Positions 29,354 through 40,395 of a stretch of 64,000 bases of DNA are shown piece after piece (the first letter of the stretch is position 1; the number at the start of each line of letters is the position of its first letter). The translations under genes were made by a program, and so were the position numbers. The stretch is from CBDFMG01 sp965221205 [NCBI: bacterium]. GTDB lineage: Bacteria; SM23-31. The notes below the pieces were generated by a model that worked only from the letters and a program-made list of their open reading frames with translations, did no database searches and was not told the DNA's origin. Where the stretch lies: positions 3,720,001 through 3,784,000 of the forward strand of contig OZ244870.1 in NCBI GenBank assembly GCA_965221205.1, read 5' to 3'.

Positions 29354-31348
29354 TTACTTCAAATATGTGTCAAACCAATCAAACACCCGTTCTAAATAAT
29401 CGAGCTGATGTTCGCGTTCAGAGAGACCATGTCCCTCACGCGGATAGAGAACGAGCTTGGTCGGAATTCCTTTGTGCTTGAGTGCCGTATAAAGTTCATA
29501 ACTTTGCCCCGGAGCAACACGTGCGTCGTTTGCACCGTGAATGACCAGCGTCGGAGTTTCAGCATTATCGATATGAGCAATCGGTGAACGTTCCCAGTGT
29601 AATTCTGGTTCATCATACCACCACGAATTCCAATGGACAACAGACATTTCATGTGGAATATCGGTTGTTCCGGTAAAAGATATCCAGTTGCTTAAACCTG
29701 CGCAGAAAATCGCTGCTTGAAACCGTTCGCTATATCGCGTTGCGGCCCACCCTGAAAAATAACCACCGTATGACCAGCCACCCGTCCCAATCCGCTCCTG
29801 ATCAACAAGCCCTTTGTCGACAAGATAATCGATGCCTGACAGAACATCATCAAACTCTTTTCCGCCAAGATCGTTATGGTCTGCTTTGCTGAAGGCAACA
29901 CCACGTCCACCACTTCCTCGATAGTTCGGCTGCAAAACCATATACCCACGGGTAGCAAGAAGTTGTACGGGATAGAGTGAACGGGTCGTCCAGCCGTTCA
30001 TATCGTATCCCTCCGGCCCACCGTGAATCTGCAGCACAAGCGGATAACTGTTCCCTTCTTCATAATCAAGAGGAAAGGTCAGTATTCCTTGTATATTCCA
30101 ACCGTCTTTTGATTGCCAGGTTATTGCTTCCTGACGACCGAAATTAATGTCATCTAATTCCGGATTGTGATTAGTAAACCGGTACGCCTTCCCTTCACCG
30201 GTCGTTCCGGTGAACACCTCTGCAGGATGATCGTTCGTATGTCCGACAGCCATAAACCGTCCTGATTCTGTGTGAATATCGAAGGAATTCAATATTGGGC
30301 CGCCTGGTTCAAGAATCTGAATCCGGCTGCCGGTGCGAACATTAATTTCATGAATGACCGTCTGCACACCCTCGACCGCAAGCATAAGTAATGTTTCGTT
30401 GTCACTCCACTTGATCTGAAGCGCCATTCCTTCGTACGTGCCGGTCAGATTTCTGGATTCTCCCCCAGAAACCGGCGCTATTAAAACACTCTGTGCAATC
30501 GGATCGTTATGACTGACAGCACTGAGATACGCCAGCTGTTTGCCGTCAGGAGATGGGCTCATTGTACCGAGCTTACCGAATGTCGGTGTTACCACTTCCG
30601 GTGTACCATTTCCAACTGCTACATGAAATATTTTCGAGAACATATAAATATTATCGATTCCAGGTCTTTCCGATGCCTGAAACACTAACGATTTATTGTC
30701 GTTCGTCCACTCGAATGCCGTAACGTGTATGCCTTCGTCAACTACTCTTTCACTTGTTCCACGCACAAGGTTCATTACCCATAGCTGAGACATACGGTAA
30801 TCTTCATCGACAACAGTCCAATCGCGGCCCCGACTAATATCATTTTGATGCTGAGCCGACTGAGGTTCAGAAGCGGAGAATGCTATCTTCGTTCCGTCAG
30901 GTGACCACCGGTATTGCTGTATCGACGTCTCGTGACTCGTCAATTTGCGCGCTTCACCGCCAAATATGGGAAGCATATAGACTTGTGTGTGGGCATCCTG
31001 ATGCCGGCGTGCTGAAAGAAATCCGATATATTCACCATCAGGAGACCACTGCAATGACCGAACATTTAACGGCTGATAGGTAAACTGACGCGGCTCATCG
31101 CCTTCAAGCGAACCCATCCACAATTCGGTTGCAAATGCTGACCCCGGTTCTACATGATCTGCACGCGGTACTCTTAACACATAAGCATATTCCTCACCCC
31201 GGGGGCTGAGAACTACCTGTGTAACGGCTTTCAGATCGAGCAGCATCTCAGGAGTAAGACTTTTCTCTTGACTGTGTGCCGGAAACGGGACTGCGACAAT
31301 CACCATAAATAAAAAAATATGTGCAGCCGATTTATACCTCATTTTCAT
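29354..31348 (-). CDS. S9 family prolyl oligopeptidase-like peptidase
   Basis: 664 residues with a Sec signal peptide (ends FPAHSQ). The N-terminal two thirds are a TolB/DPP-type beta-propeller with repeated WSPDGxxIxF motifs; the C-terminal alpha/beta hydrolase carries the catalytic triad Ser526 (GGWSYGGY), Asp608 (HGANDARV) and His640 (REGHGL). An oxyanion-loop HGGPEGYD is present. It is a periplasmic dipeptidyl/acylaminoacyl-peptidase-like enzyme. ATG 31348 follows GGGAGGAGCTAAT, a strong ribosome-binding site. Convergent with the DUF885 pair, in a neighbourhood of exported peptidases. Confidence 0.95.
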   Translation of the reverse strand: MKMRYKSAAHIFLFMVIVAVPFPAHSQEKSLTPEMLLDLKAVTQVVLSPRGEEYAYVLRVPRADHVEPGSAFATELWMGSLEGDEPRQFTYQPLNVRSLQWSPDGEYIGFLSARRHQDAHTQVYMLPIFGGEARKLTSHETSIQQYRWSPDGTKIAFSASEPQSAQHQNDISRGRDWTVVDEDYRMSQLWVMNLVRGTSERVVDEGIHVTAFEWTNDNKSLVFQASERPGIDNIYMFSKIFHVAVGNGTPEVVTPTFGKLGTMSPSPDGKQLAYLSAVSHNDPIAQSVLIAPVSGGESRNLTGTYEGMALQIKWSDNETLLMLAVEGVQTVIHEINVRTGSRIQILEPGGPILNSFDIHTESGRFMAVGHTNDHPAEVFTGTTGEGKAYRFTNHNPELDDINFGRQEAITWQSKDGWNIQGILTFPLDYEEGNSYPLVLQIHGGPEGYDMNGWTTRSLYPVQLLATRGYMVLQPNYRGSGGRGVAFSKADHNDLGGKEFDDVLSGIDYLVDKGLVDQERIGTGGWSYGGYFSGWAATRYSERFQAAIFCAGLSNWISFTGTTDIPHEMSVVHWNSWWYDEPELHWERSPIAHIDNAETPTLVIHGANDARVAPGQSYELYTALKHKGIPTKLVLYPREGHGLSEREHQLDYLERVFDWFDTYLK

Positions 31349-31501
31349 TATTAGCTCCTCCCAATATATTTTTTCGATACCACACTATTCCACTTAATAC
31401 AGGTAACCAATATAAAAAAGAAAATTCAAAAACATTGCATTAATTGTTCCATCTCTTAAGATAATATGTAACCCAATATTTGCATGTAATACCAATTGTT
31501 G

Positions 31502-31530
31502 TTGACATTATTCATAGAATTTTCTATCGT
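31502..31530 (+). promoter_or_regulatory. Sigma70-like promoter
   Basis: TTGACA, 17 bp spacer, TATCGT, ending 30 bp before the ATG of the HEFVH lipoprotein gene. Good -35 match; prediction only. Confidence 0.45.
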
Positions 31531-31560
31531 TATAAAAAATCCACTTAACAGGAGTTATCT

Positions 31561-32418
31561 ATGAAGTTTTTTGCATTATGTGTTGCAATTTTTGTTTCAG
31601 GAGTACTGCTTTTTCAATGCGATAGCCAGAATCGGCAGGCAGTTGATGGTGATGAATCGCAATTCGTGCCGTTTTCGGTTGTTGAGACAGGTGACAATGT
31701 TATCGATCCGCCGCAGGATGTTGATCCTTTTTACAAAAAATATATTACTGCTAATGGTGTGGTCATTGTAGGGTCGGAAAAGGTGTCCGATGCTGCTCTT
31801 CTGGCTGCACGAAAAACTATCCTCCATCTCACGAGTAAACGACCCGATGTTCATGAGGCAATACTACAGCACCATCCAAGAATTTCCATTATGGCTCATG
31901 ATGAAACTGCTTCTGAACTTCCGGAATATGGCCCGAATAGTGATGGCCAGTGGGGTCTCGGACAGATGCCAGGCTCTCCTACTACACTTGTCTGGGAAAA
32001 AGGGATATGTTATGAAGGCAACCCCGATTACATCTCAAATTTTCTTCTGCACGAGTTTGTACACGATGTCCACAACCTCGGTATGCCCGCTACGGATCCG
32101 GAGGTCATCGATGAAATCTATGCAGCATTTTTAGCAGCGGTCGAAAATGGTACGTTTATCCCTCCAGCCGATGAACCACTGGAAGACATTATGCCTCTCG
32201 ATGCTTATGTTGATGATGAGTATTTTACATTCAGGGTGAATGCTTATTATGATCTCAATGAGTATTTTCCGGGACCATGGATGCACTATGATATCGGAGA
32301 ACAGGGGCCGCGTTCCGGTACCCGCGAGGAATTACGGCAGATCGATCCGGCTATCTATGAAATAATAGAGCGCTATTTTCCCGAATCGCTCGACGATCTC
32401 GGACAGGTTTGCAAATAA
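31561..32418 (+). CDS. Lipoprotein with HExxH zincin-like motif
   Basis: 285 residues. The signal ends LLFQC (lipobox Cys 20). Around residue 165 lies LLHEFVHDVHNLGM, a HExxH zinc-binding motif; downstream TDPEVIDEIYAAF may supply the third acidic ligand. This arrangement matches gluzincin-like exported metallopeptidases (HExxH plus a downstream Glu), but I cannot name the family. Aromatic-rich C-terminal half (EYFTFRVNAYYDLNEYF). Preceded by AGGAGTTATCT six bases from the ATG and a predicted promoter. Monocistronic; an IS relic follows directly after the stop. Confidence 0.75.
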   Translation: MKFFALCVAIFVSGVLLFQCDSQNRQAVDGDESQFVPFSVVETGDNVIDPPQDVDPFYKKYITANGVVIVGSEKVSDAALLAARKTILHLTSKRPDVHEAILQHHPRISIMAHDETASELPEYGPNSDGQWGLGQMPGSPTTLVWEKGICYEGNPDYISNFLLHEFVHDVHNLGMPATDPEVIDEIYAAFLAAVENGTFIPPADEPLEDIMPLDAYVDDEYFTFRVNAYYDLNEYFPGPWMHYDIGEQGPRSGTREELRQIDPAIYEIIERYFPESLDDLGQVCK

Positions 32419-32423
32419 ATAAT

Positions 32424-33208
32424 GGTACTTAGGTTATTTTCGGATCACGTGTTACAATATACTTGGAATGGGAGAAAAAGTCACTAGATTGATTGTTGGT
32501 ACAGCATGTCCCGTTTGTTCCGGGGATCGTCTGTACCGTTTGCGTGATAATCGTTTTACAGGTAATGGATGTTCTTGTAAAGGAGCCCGAAGCGGTTCAA
32601 GGACGATCTTGCTCTACTGCATTATGTTTCTTTGAAGATACCTGCCAATAAAGCTGCCAGAGATCTTGGTTTTGGCTCCACGACAGTGCGAAGCACATAG
32701 ATGCTTTGTCGACAGGAGATTTATAATTTTTTGTGTCAGGAAGTGAGAAGACTTTCCGGCGAGATAGAATGTGCTGCACGCTGCTTTGGTGGGAAATGTA
32801 CGGGAACCAGCGGTCGCGGGAGTGCCGGTACAATAAAGGTTTTCGGCATGGTGGGACGTCACGGGAAGCTATTTACTACGATGTGACTGCCGCTTGATGA
32901 ACGAGATCAGGGACACCGCTGAGCAAGGGAGCGTTTTCTACTCGTATACATCGCTGAAGTTTTTTGGTAAACAGCGTACGGTCGATCATAACACATAGTG
33001 CATCACGGGACATCGTCATAGTAACGGCCTTGAGGAGTTCTGGTCGTTCGCACAAGAAAGACGCTTACAGTACCATGGTGTTAGCAAAAGTCATTGCCTG
33101 GTATACCGGCAAGGAAATGGAATGGAGATACAATTACAGAAACCAAAATCTATTCCATCCTTTAATCAAAATTCACGTTAGTCCGCTTTTGACCTAATGA
33201 CCTAAATA
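32424..33208 (+). mobile_element. IS1595-type relic B
   Basis: The longest of three related relics. Pieces in several plus-strand frames: VGTACPVCSGDRLYRLRDNRF (32495-32560), NKAARDLGFGSTTVR, RRLSGEIECAARCFGGK, KVFGMVGRHGKL, LMNEIRDTAEQGSVF, SLKFFGKQRTVDHNT, HSNGLEEFWSFAQE, MEWRYNYRNQNLFHPLIK. Ends carry imperfect inverted repeats (GGTACTTAGGTTATTTTCGG left; inverted GGTCATTAGGTCAAAAGCGG right). At least five frameshifts or stops. It begins within 10 bp of the upstream gene's stop codon. Confidence 0.82.
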
Positions 33209-33240
33209 ATTATGGTGTTACGAGGCTGGAACTGAAATTA

Positions 33241-34971
33241 TCACTTTTCGATAATTTCGGCAAAACTTGTACCTGGAGGGACAAATGGGAGGCATGGTTC
33301 CCACGGGGTTCTCATCTCCAGCATATAGGGGCCGTTATGTATAAAGGCTTTTTTGAAGCTTTGTTCAAGGTCTTTTTTGTTTTCAACGGTTGAGCCTTTA
33401 ATGCCGAATGTCCTGGCTACTCCGACAAAATCGAATCCGTGATGGAGAACGCCGACAAGCCGTTTGTCAAAAAAGGTCTCGTTCCATTGGCGTACAATTC
33501 CGTAACCGCCATTATTGAAAATACATATTTTTAGCGGGAGATTATACCGGACAATGGTTTCAAGTTCAGGGCTATTGAGTCTGAAACTTCCGTCACCAGC
33601 AAGACAGATGACCTGCCTGTCGGGACATGCTATCTGCGCACCAATCGCCTGAGGGAATCCTGATCCCATTGCTCCCTGCCCCGTAGAACTGAGAAACATA
33701 TTCGAATCATCCGTCACAAGCCTTTGTGAGGACCACATCTGGTGCTGGCCGATCTCTGTTACAAAAATTTCATCACGTTTATTTTCATCAATCACCGTAT
33801 TCAGCGTCTCAAACACAAATCCTATGTCGAGCAGATCAGAATCTGCAAATTGACTTTTAGGATGTGGATGTTCCGACTGCAGTGTGTGGAGTTCTTCGCT
33901 CCACTGAAAATATACGTCCTTATTTTTTATCGAGCAGGCATTTTCACACAAGGCACTCATCCCCTCTTGCAAGTCGCCGAGAACAGAAAGCTTCCGGTCG
34001 GGCAGCACTTTTTCGATCTGCCCTCTGTCGATGTCAAAGTGGATCAAGTGTTGTGCCTCCGGCGCAAAAAATTTCGGGTTTCCCGTAATCCGGTCATCGA
34101 ACCGGGAGCCCAATGAGATTACGAGATCACAATATTCGACTGCAGCACTCGCTGCATAGACACCGTGCATACCGAGCATACCAAAATTGCTGGGATGCCT
34201 TGTCGGCAGCGCTTCTTTGGCCGGGAGTGTGTGGACAACAGGAATACCGGTAGCATCGACAAATTCACGGAACTGTTCTGTCGCCTGAGACAATACCAGT
34301 CCATGACCGGCAATGATGACCGGTTTTTTTGCTTTGTTTATTGCATCGATAACCTTATCGAAATTATTATCCGGATCGAACGAAGCTTCAACGACACTGT
34401 TTGTATATGGCTCAACCGGAAACGACATGCCAGTTGTATCGAGCTGTACATCTTTGGGCAGGTCAATCAAAACCGGACCGGGCCGGCCGCTGACCGCGAT
34501 TGAAAATGCCTCGACGAGCACCGATTCCAGCGATTTGATGGATTCTACATAAAAGGTTTTTTTCGTGATAGGCTCGACAATACTTGTAATATCGGTTTCT
34601 TGAAATGCGTCGGTATCCTTGGCAGTGGTCGGTACCTGACCGGTAAAAACAATAAGTGGAATACAGTCACGGATTGCATCGGAAATCGGCGTAACCGCAT
34701 TTGTCGCACCAGGTCCCGAACTCACCATGAGAACACCCGGTTTATTTAACGCTTTTGCATAACCGAGCGCGGCAAATCCAGCTCCGTCTTCTCTGATAAA
34801 AAAGTATTGTGGCAGCTTTGCACGGTACACCGCATCCATTGCGGGCATTATAGTACCGCCCTGGAGGCTGAAGACTGCTTCAACATCATGTACACTCAAC
34901 CACTCTGCAACGAGATCGTGTCCAAGCACTTCCCGCACTGCGCTGACCGTTTCTTGATTTGTGGAGCCCAT
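33241..34971 (-). CDS. Thiamine diphosphate enzyme, acetolactate synthase large subunit-like
   Basis: 576 residues with the three-domain ThDP fold. The N-terminal catalytic glutamate lies in FFIREDGAGFAALGYAKA near residue 60; GPGATNAVTPI and VFTGQVPT follow. The C-terminal ThDP/Mg motif is GDGSFRLNSPELETIVRYNLPLKICIFNN. Length and domains fit IlvB-type acetolactate synthase, first step of branched-chain amino acid synthesis. No small subunit (ilvN) or other ilv gene is nearby, so a catabolic acetolactate synthase or another carboligase/decarboxylase of the family is possible. No ribosome-binding site is evident before ATG 34971. Confidence 0.82.
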   Translation of the reverse strand: MGSTNQETVSAVREVLGHDLVAEWLSVHDVEAVFSLQGGTIMPAMDAVYRAKLPQYFFIREDGAGFAALGYAKALNKPGVLMVSSGPGATNAVTPISDAIRDCIPLIVFTGQVPTTAKDTDAFQETDITSIVEPITKKTFYVESIKSLESVLVEAFSIAVSGRPGPVLIDLPKDVQLDTTGMSFPVEPYTNSVVEASFDPDNNFDKVIDAINKAKKPVIIAGHGLVLSQATEQFREFVDATGIPVVHTLPAKEALPTRHPSNFGMLGMHGVYAASAAVEYCDLVISLGSRFDDRITGNPKFFAPEAQHLIHFDIDRGQIEKVLPDRKLSVLGDLQEGMSALCENACSIKNKDVYFQWSEELHTLQSEHPHPKSQFADSDLLDIGFVFETLNTVIDENKRDEIFVTEIGQHQMWSSQRLVTDDSNMFLSSTGQGAMGSGFPQAIGAQIACPDRQVICLAGDGSFRLNSPELETIVRYNLPLKICIFNNGGYGIVRQWNETFFDKRLVGVLHHGFDFVGVARTFGIKGSTVENKKDLEQSFKKAFIHNGPYMLEMRTPWEPCLPFVPPGTSFAEIIEK

Positions 34972-35292
34972 GTATAAAACCTGTTTCGTTAAAATATCAC
35001 CCTGTCGGATTCAACTGAAGGTAAGTGGATTGAAACAACGTTATAAAATAACAAAATTAAGGGGGAAATTCAAGAGGAAAACGGAATGTGGGCAACGAGA
35101 AGATAAAGAAGCACAATCGTGTCTATCTATATATCGTGCTCAATTAATGAGTAATGATTCGTTCTTCTTATGATATTATTATCCTCCATGTAATATCCAA
35201 TAGTTCTAAAATGCTTGGTATAAATCTGAATTGAAGAACAGTATATTCAGGACAATCTATAATTTGATATGGATTGTTAATTGTAAATTTAT
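34972..35292. other. Intergenic stretch, nothing recognised
   Basis: About 320 bp of AT-rich DNA upstream of the acetolactate-synthase-like gene and downstream of the YdeI-like gene. No gene or structured RNA recognised. Confidence 0.4.
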
Positions 35293-35852
35293 TTAAAATA
35301 TACTCGTGCCGTCATGTGTAGACTTAATAATTGTATTAACTCTTTTTTTACTGGTTTCCGGTAACTTAGCACGAAGTATCCATTTATATAACATCTTCTT
35401 TTTGGAAGGAGAAAATGTATCGAAATTATCTTTAGCTTTCTTATCGATTGACAATGCATTTTTCAGTTCAAGAGACATAGTGGGGTTCTTTGGAATTCCT
35501 TCATCATGTGTAGGTTTTTTGAGTCCAAGTTTGTAAAACTTAAGACCCTTGGGAGTCATTTTCCCTTCTTTTATTAGTTTTTTGCATAACCTAAAGTATT
35601 ATCGCTCCATTTACTATTGTTATTGCGCCTTGAAAAATTTCTCAAATACCTATCATCATCCAATTTCTTGATAATGGTATCAATCCAACCAAAACAAATC
35701 GCTTCTTCTATTAATTCCCGGTGAGTGGGCGCTGGTTTTCCAGTGTGCCGTTTATGCAAAATAATACCAACTTTAGTTTCCTTGTTGTGATTTTCCTCTA
35801 ACCACTTTCTAAAATCATTTCTGTCAAAAACGGATATTGTTTTTGTTTTCAT
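35293..35852 (-). pseudogene. YdeI/OmpD-associated family protein, frameshifted
   Basis: The first frame (35852-35574) gives MKTKTISVFDRNDFRKWLEE...ICFGWIDTIIKKLDDDRYLRNFSRR..., ending GYAKN and a stop; the second (35559-35293, and open upstream) gives MTPKGLKFYKLGLKKPTHDEG... to ...IIKSTHDGTSIF. Adding one base to the T run at 35578-35583 (A on the coding strand) makes GYAKKLIKEGKMTPKGL, a single ~187-residue protein. The GWIDxxxKKxDxxxYxxxFxPR-like pattern is characteristic of the YdeI (DUF1801-neighbour/OmdA) family. Only one base separates it from a full gene, so sequencing error is possible. Confidence 0.8.
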
Positions 35853-35876
35853 ACGGTAGATTTCTCATTCTAAAAG

Positions 35877-36259
35877 TTATTTTCTTGAGTGAATAGCAAT
35901 TCCGTTACCCTCTGTATCTATAAACTTTGCCATGAATCCATGATCATCACTGATTTTAGTTTTTGAATCGTAACCTTACCACCGGCCTTCTCAACCTTGC
36001 TTAATTCATTGTCCAAATCGCCTCTGACAGCAGTAAAGCAAACTAAAGTCCCGCTTGTGGATGGCTTGTAGAACTTTTCGTTATAAACAAGGGAACCCAT
36101 TGCTCTCATTCCGTCAGGATTCATGGGAAACCAAGCCATGTCAATCTGAGGTAATGTATGCCTCTCCAATGTATATCCAAAAATTGTTTCGTAGAATTTT
36201 TTTGCTCTATCCATATCTAATACAGGAATTTCAAACCAACCTACAACATTTTTTTCCAT
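35877..36259 (-). pseudogene. VOC (glyoxalase-like) protein, frameshifted near the 3' end
   Basis: The frame starting MEKNVVGWFEIPVLDMDRAK is a glyoxalase/bleomycin-resistance domain; GWFEIPVxDMxRAxxFYExxFG is typical of VOC proteins. It goes out of phase at a T run at 35960-35964 (five; A on the coding strand) and ends 35918. With one more base the frame continues KTKISDDHGFMAKFIDTEGN...HSRK to a stop at 35877, the expected end of the family (~127 residues). Lesion and position (A-run, minus one) are like those in the neighbouring YdeI gene. Confidence 0.82.
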
Positions 36260-36261
36260 AG

Positions 36262-36610
36262 TATCCTCTGCCTGCCAATTATATTACTGTTAATTAACCA
36301 AACTAACGCTCGATTATCAAGAGCAATTATATATTTACATAGAAAAGCATATTTCAATATTCAAATATTAAGCGTTTCGTTCACAAATTACTGAGTTATA
36401 ACTTTTTGAATAATCTGTGCTATTCAGTACGTCGTCAGGACACGTTGAACAGTATTAGTTAATAAATTAAGAGATGCCTTTATTTTTCCAAGTGATTTTT
36501 ATTATCCTCCTTCCGTAAGTCTTCATTCCAGATAATTCTCCACCAGCATATATAGACAACGATTCAAACTTTATTTGCTTGTAAGGGCTATTTATTCGAG
36601 TGGATAGAAG
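36262..36610. repeat. Dispersed ~350 bp intergenic repeat, copy 1
   Basis: Matches 44171-44530 in the same orientation over its whole length with scattered substitutions and small gaps (shared GTATCCTCTGCCTGCCA start; CAGTACGTCGTCAG core; CCAAGTGAT). It codes for nothing recognisable. Each copy adjoins a short gene on the minus strand. Nature unknown; a non-autonomous mobile element or a duplicated regulatory region. Confidence 0.7.
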
Positions 36611-36732
36611 AGTCGAAAACCAGGCTGGAACAGAGATGAGATTAGAGGCGAGATTCTAAATTAATTTAAAGCTAATCAAAAATTGCAAAAAGTGGAAGTG
36701 TAGTAGTAAATAAATAGAGAGGTTTACTTTAG

Positions 36733-36927
36733 CTATTTTCTTAATTTGTATATGCCATATCCGAAAATAATTGCGGTATCGAGGAATGGTTCACCCCAAG
36801 AGATCGGTGCTGTAGGAGCAACTGGTGGAGATGAGGGTTGTGTGAATACAAAATCAATTGAACCTACAATGAGAGCAAGTGCTCCCAGAGGTGTCATATT
36901 GAGTAATGTGTATACATAGTTCTTCAT
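36733..36927 (-). CDS. Small membrane protein with possible sorting tail
   Basis: 64 residues: MKNYVYTLLNMTPLGALALIVG (hydrophobic), a Pro-rich linker (PSSPPVAPTAP), then ISWGEPFLDTAIIFGYGIYKLRK. The second hydrophobic segment followed by KLRK resembles the short PID-CTERM-type tails known from Bacteroidetes, with PI near its start, but the match is loose. AGGAAAGAGTAGTA precedes ATG 36927. No neighbour gives a function. Confidence 0.55.
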   Translation of the reverse strand: MKNYVYTLLNMTPLGALALIVGSIDFVFTQPSSPPVAPTAPISWGEPFLDTAIIFGYGIYKLRK

Positions 36928-36979
36928 TACTACTCTTTCCTATTTTATAAGGAGTAAGCGCTTTATATTCGTACTTCCA

Positions 36980-39900
36980 TTAGACCTGGATCCGGTACAA
37001 ATACATCCCGGAAGTTACCCGTATCCCCCGGTCACTCGTCCCATTCCATACGACACGGTGAATCTCCGCCTGCTGATTATCATTTACTAAAGTCAAAACT
37101 TTTTGACCGAGTGCATTGAATATTGTCTGTCAGTTCCACATGGCCGGTTTCGGGAAGTCCGTATTCTATAGTGGTTGAGACAATATATTGTTGGAATGTG
37201 TGCCGTTTCCTGCATCTGTTGATTTACTGAGTGTTATTAAAGTACTCAATATGAGTGCTGTCCTGACTCAGTTTCGCGGTCAGATCAGTCGAGTCGTGAT
37301 TTATAGCACGTTTCCCTGATGAACTCTTTTGTGACACTGCCGGTATCATGAATGTATACGAAATCCGCTCATGCATATCGATTGCTTCCTGTGTCCGGTC
37401 GTTGCTCAGAGCTATATCGTAGTCTGAATCTATCTCATCAGGTATTGTATAGTTAAGCATAACGGTACCGGTGCTTGTCCGTGCTGCAACGGCCATAGTC
37501 CACTCAAGAGAATTACTATTCATGACACGAATGTCCTGTGTATAATTACCAAGCCGGATATCCCACGAATTATGTGGAAAATAGACTGACACACATTCAT
37601 CGTTCAGTAATGCGAGCTCATATTTATCGAAGTCATCGTACTCATCTTTGGCTAAATCGGATATACCGATATAAGTCTGGCTGCCCTGAGCATAACCGGA
37701 TTCTGCAATGAATCTGATTCGCCAGTCCAAGATATTTTCACCTCCTTGTGATTGTTTACCAGCACCAGGGTATGCTATGTCAAAGGATTCCCCGTCAACC
37801 AATGTATTGACAAAGAAACCTTCCCATGGCGCTATGGTAGAGGTAAAGCAACCTCCGGGATATAAAATTTATATTCCGAACCGATCCACCGGTAACCGGT
37901 AATAGGTACCACTGACTCCGGCACCGAGTGTCATATCTGTGTCCCAATCGGTGGAAACACTATACGGATTACCAAAAAGGTGCCAGCCATTGTTGTTTGT
38001 AAAACTCAGAGAATGTGAAATATCTCCCGTCTCTTCAGAATCGTCAATCTCAACATCACCGTTTTTGAATCCATAGAGAATATATCTTGTACGATTTTCG
38101 ATAGCAGACGGTACATTCCATGAGTTTGTTACTTCATCGTATTCATAAATATTTGAATTTTTTTTCTTCAAACCAGAACGACTTAATATCGGTGTTTCTT
38201 CTGTCAAATCATCGATCTCCAATACGCCGAATATTGAAAAATGGTTGGTAATTACGGTTACCGTAGCATCCACGATATTAACTATTTGATCTCCTCTGAC
38301 ACGTTTCCAAATTATCAATATTTTATCCAAAACATGTACCCGCATATTCGTTTCATCATTTTCTACTTCAAAGTCTTTGTATTCAACTATAATATTAATT
38401 AAATCATCAAAGGTGAACCCATCTTCTGATCCTACTACTACCAGATCTACGGTAGATGGCACTTTTTCTATTTCATCTGCAGATATATCCGTTGCGTCAG
38501 GAGGTTTCATTATAATAGTTTTATCATCAAGCAATGCATCGGGGAATACAATAACATGTGTTTTTGTATAAACTCCCCCTGTATCGACAGTAACTATTGC
38601 TCCGTCAACAGCAGAAACTACTACTGTGTCGGGCTTCACAATATCTATAAAAACGTCATAAAGCCGGAATAAATAATCGTACTTGTATTATTTGTCAATG
38701 TGGCACTTAATTGAAATATTAATGTTTTTCAAGGAATGATGATTTGTGTGCCAATAGAGTCGAGCGTCAAACGTACACCTACTCCAAAAGTAAAGGGTGT
38801 TGTTGGTCACGCAAAGTCCAGCACCAGCGCTCCTCCGTCTGTTTGCGTAATGACATTCAGAAAAATAGTTTCAGCAGCTGTGTCCGGATTGACAACGCTA
38901 GTCAGTTCAAGCGTCTGAGAACTCGCGGGTAGAGAGTCTGGGATGGATAGAATCACAATACTATCTATTGAACTCTCTATTGCCGGGTATGTTTCACTAT
39001 TTACCATGCTTGCCGATGTATCGACGGAAGGATTCACAAAACGAAATCCGGCAGGAAGCGAGACTTATATTTCGTCCGTCGATACCAACGGTGTCGTGTT
39101 TGTAAATTTAAACGTAGTAGTTACATTAGTCACATTCTCAAAAGAATTGCTCAGTGTGGCACTGGTAAGGTTGATGAACGACTGGTTAATGTCAAACGTT
39201 GCGGTGCTATTGTCGGCTGCATCAAGCCGTCTGCCCTGCCCCGTCTGTCTGTGTTACTAACGTCACGTTGATACCACTTGCCGCACTGGTCGAGTTGTTT
39301 ACACCGGTGAGGACTATAGTCTGCGAGCCGGCAGACCATGCATCGGGCATATTCAATGTAATGAGCTGACCTGCAATACTCTTTACTGTCGGATCACTCA
39401 CAGTAGTAACCGTCCCTGAAGCGTCAATTGCCGCCCCGCTGACATCAAAACCGGATGGAAAAGTGACAGTGATCTCATTTGTCGATGCAAGCGGCGTCGT
39501 TGTGGTGAATGCTGTCGTTACCGTTACAGTATTGGCATGGGTAAAATTGTTGCTTAGTACTGTGTTCGTAAGGTCAATTACCGACAGTACGACACTGAAC
39601 GTAATCGGTATCTCGTCAGGCAGATCACTATCGGCACCGGATCCGTTTGACTGACTCTTTATTCCCAGACTAATACCGCATGCCGCACTCGTCGGATTGT
39701 TTATCCCTGTCAAAACGATTGTCTGACTACCGGCAGTCGATGTATCGGGCACATTCAATACTATAATCTGACCGGAAACTCCCTTCAAAGTGGGGTCGCT
39801 GCCGGTAGTGGAAGTGGATACGTCTATTACTGCGCCGCTAACATCAAAACCTGTGGGAAAAACGATGATGATTTCATCGGTTGATACAAGCTGCGTGATG

Positions 39901-40395
39901 GTGGTGAACGTAAAACCGTTGCCGTAACTCCCGTTGCGTTAGTAAAACTATTGTCCAGCGACGTGGCAGCGAGATTCAAATGTGCCCTGACGACAAAAGT
40001 CGCCGGTGTAACATCCGCCTGATCAATCGTTGCAGATCCATTGTTCGCTTGTGACACGACTGTCAGCGATAATCCGGAAGTGGCCGTGGCAGGATTGTCG
40101 ATCCCGGTTAAAACAATTGTCTGTGAACCTGCAGCCCAAAAGTCGGGAACATTTAATGTGATAATCTGTCCTGATACTCCTTCAAGAGTCGGATCGCTTC
40201 CTGTGGTAACAGTGCTTCCACCGTTTATTCCAGTTCCCGAAACATCAAAACCCGAAGGAAATGTAATAGCTCTTTCGTTCTCACTTGAAAGAGATGTCTG
40301 GTTTGTAAAAGTAAAGGTGACCGATCCGTTAGTTCCGCCTACAATAGTATTACTTAACGTAGTTGCTGTTATGTCTAAATTTGGGGGATTATCAA
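36980..40395 (-). pseudogene. Large repeat-containing surface protein with type IX-like sorting domain, multiply broken
   Basis: Read on the minus strand from ~40395. Three to four ~120-residue repeats (FPSGFDVSG...TVTT-SDPTxxxxxGQxITLNxPD...AGSQTIVLTGxxNPxTAxSG) span 40395-38807, then a region with GWHLFGNPYSVSTDWD, then a sorting domain at the end. Lesions: shifts around 39830-39930, 39220 and 38640-38810; an in-frame TAA at 37869-37871 (RFGI stop ILYPGGCFTS, same phase on both sides); and a one-base shift near 37124 inside the sorting domain (IEYGLPETGHVELTD, then FNALGQKVLTLVND...GMYLYRIQV, stop 36980). The 5' end is cut at ~40395, where an oppositely oriented gene fragment begins. Function: cell-surface adhesin-like, by inference. 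Confidence 0.82.
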
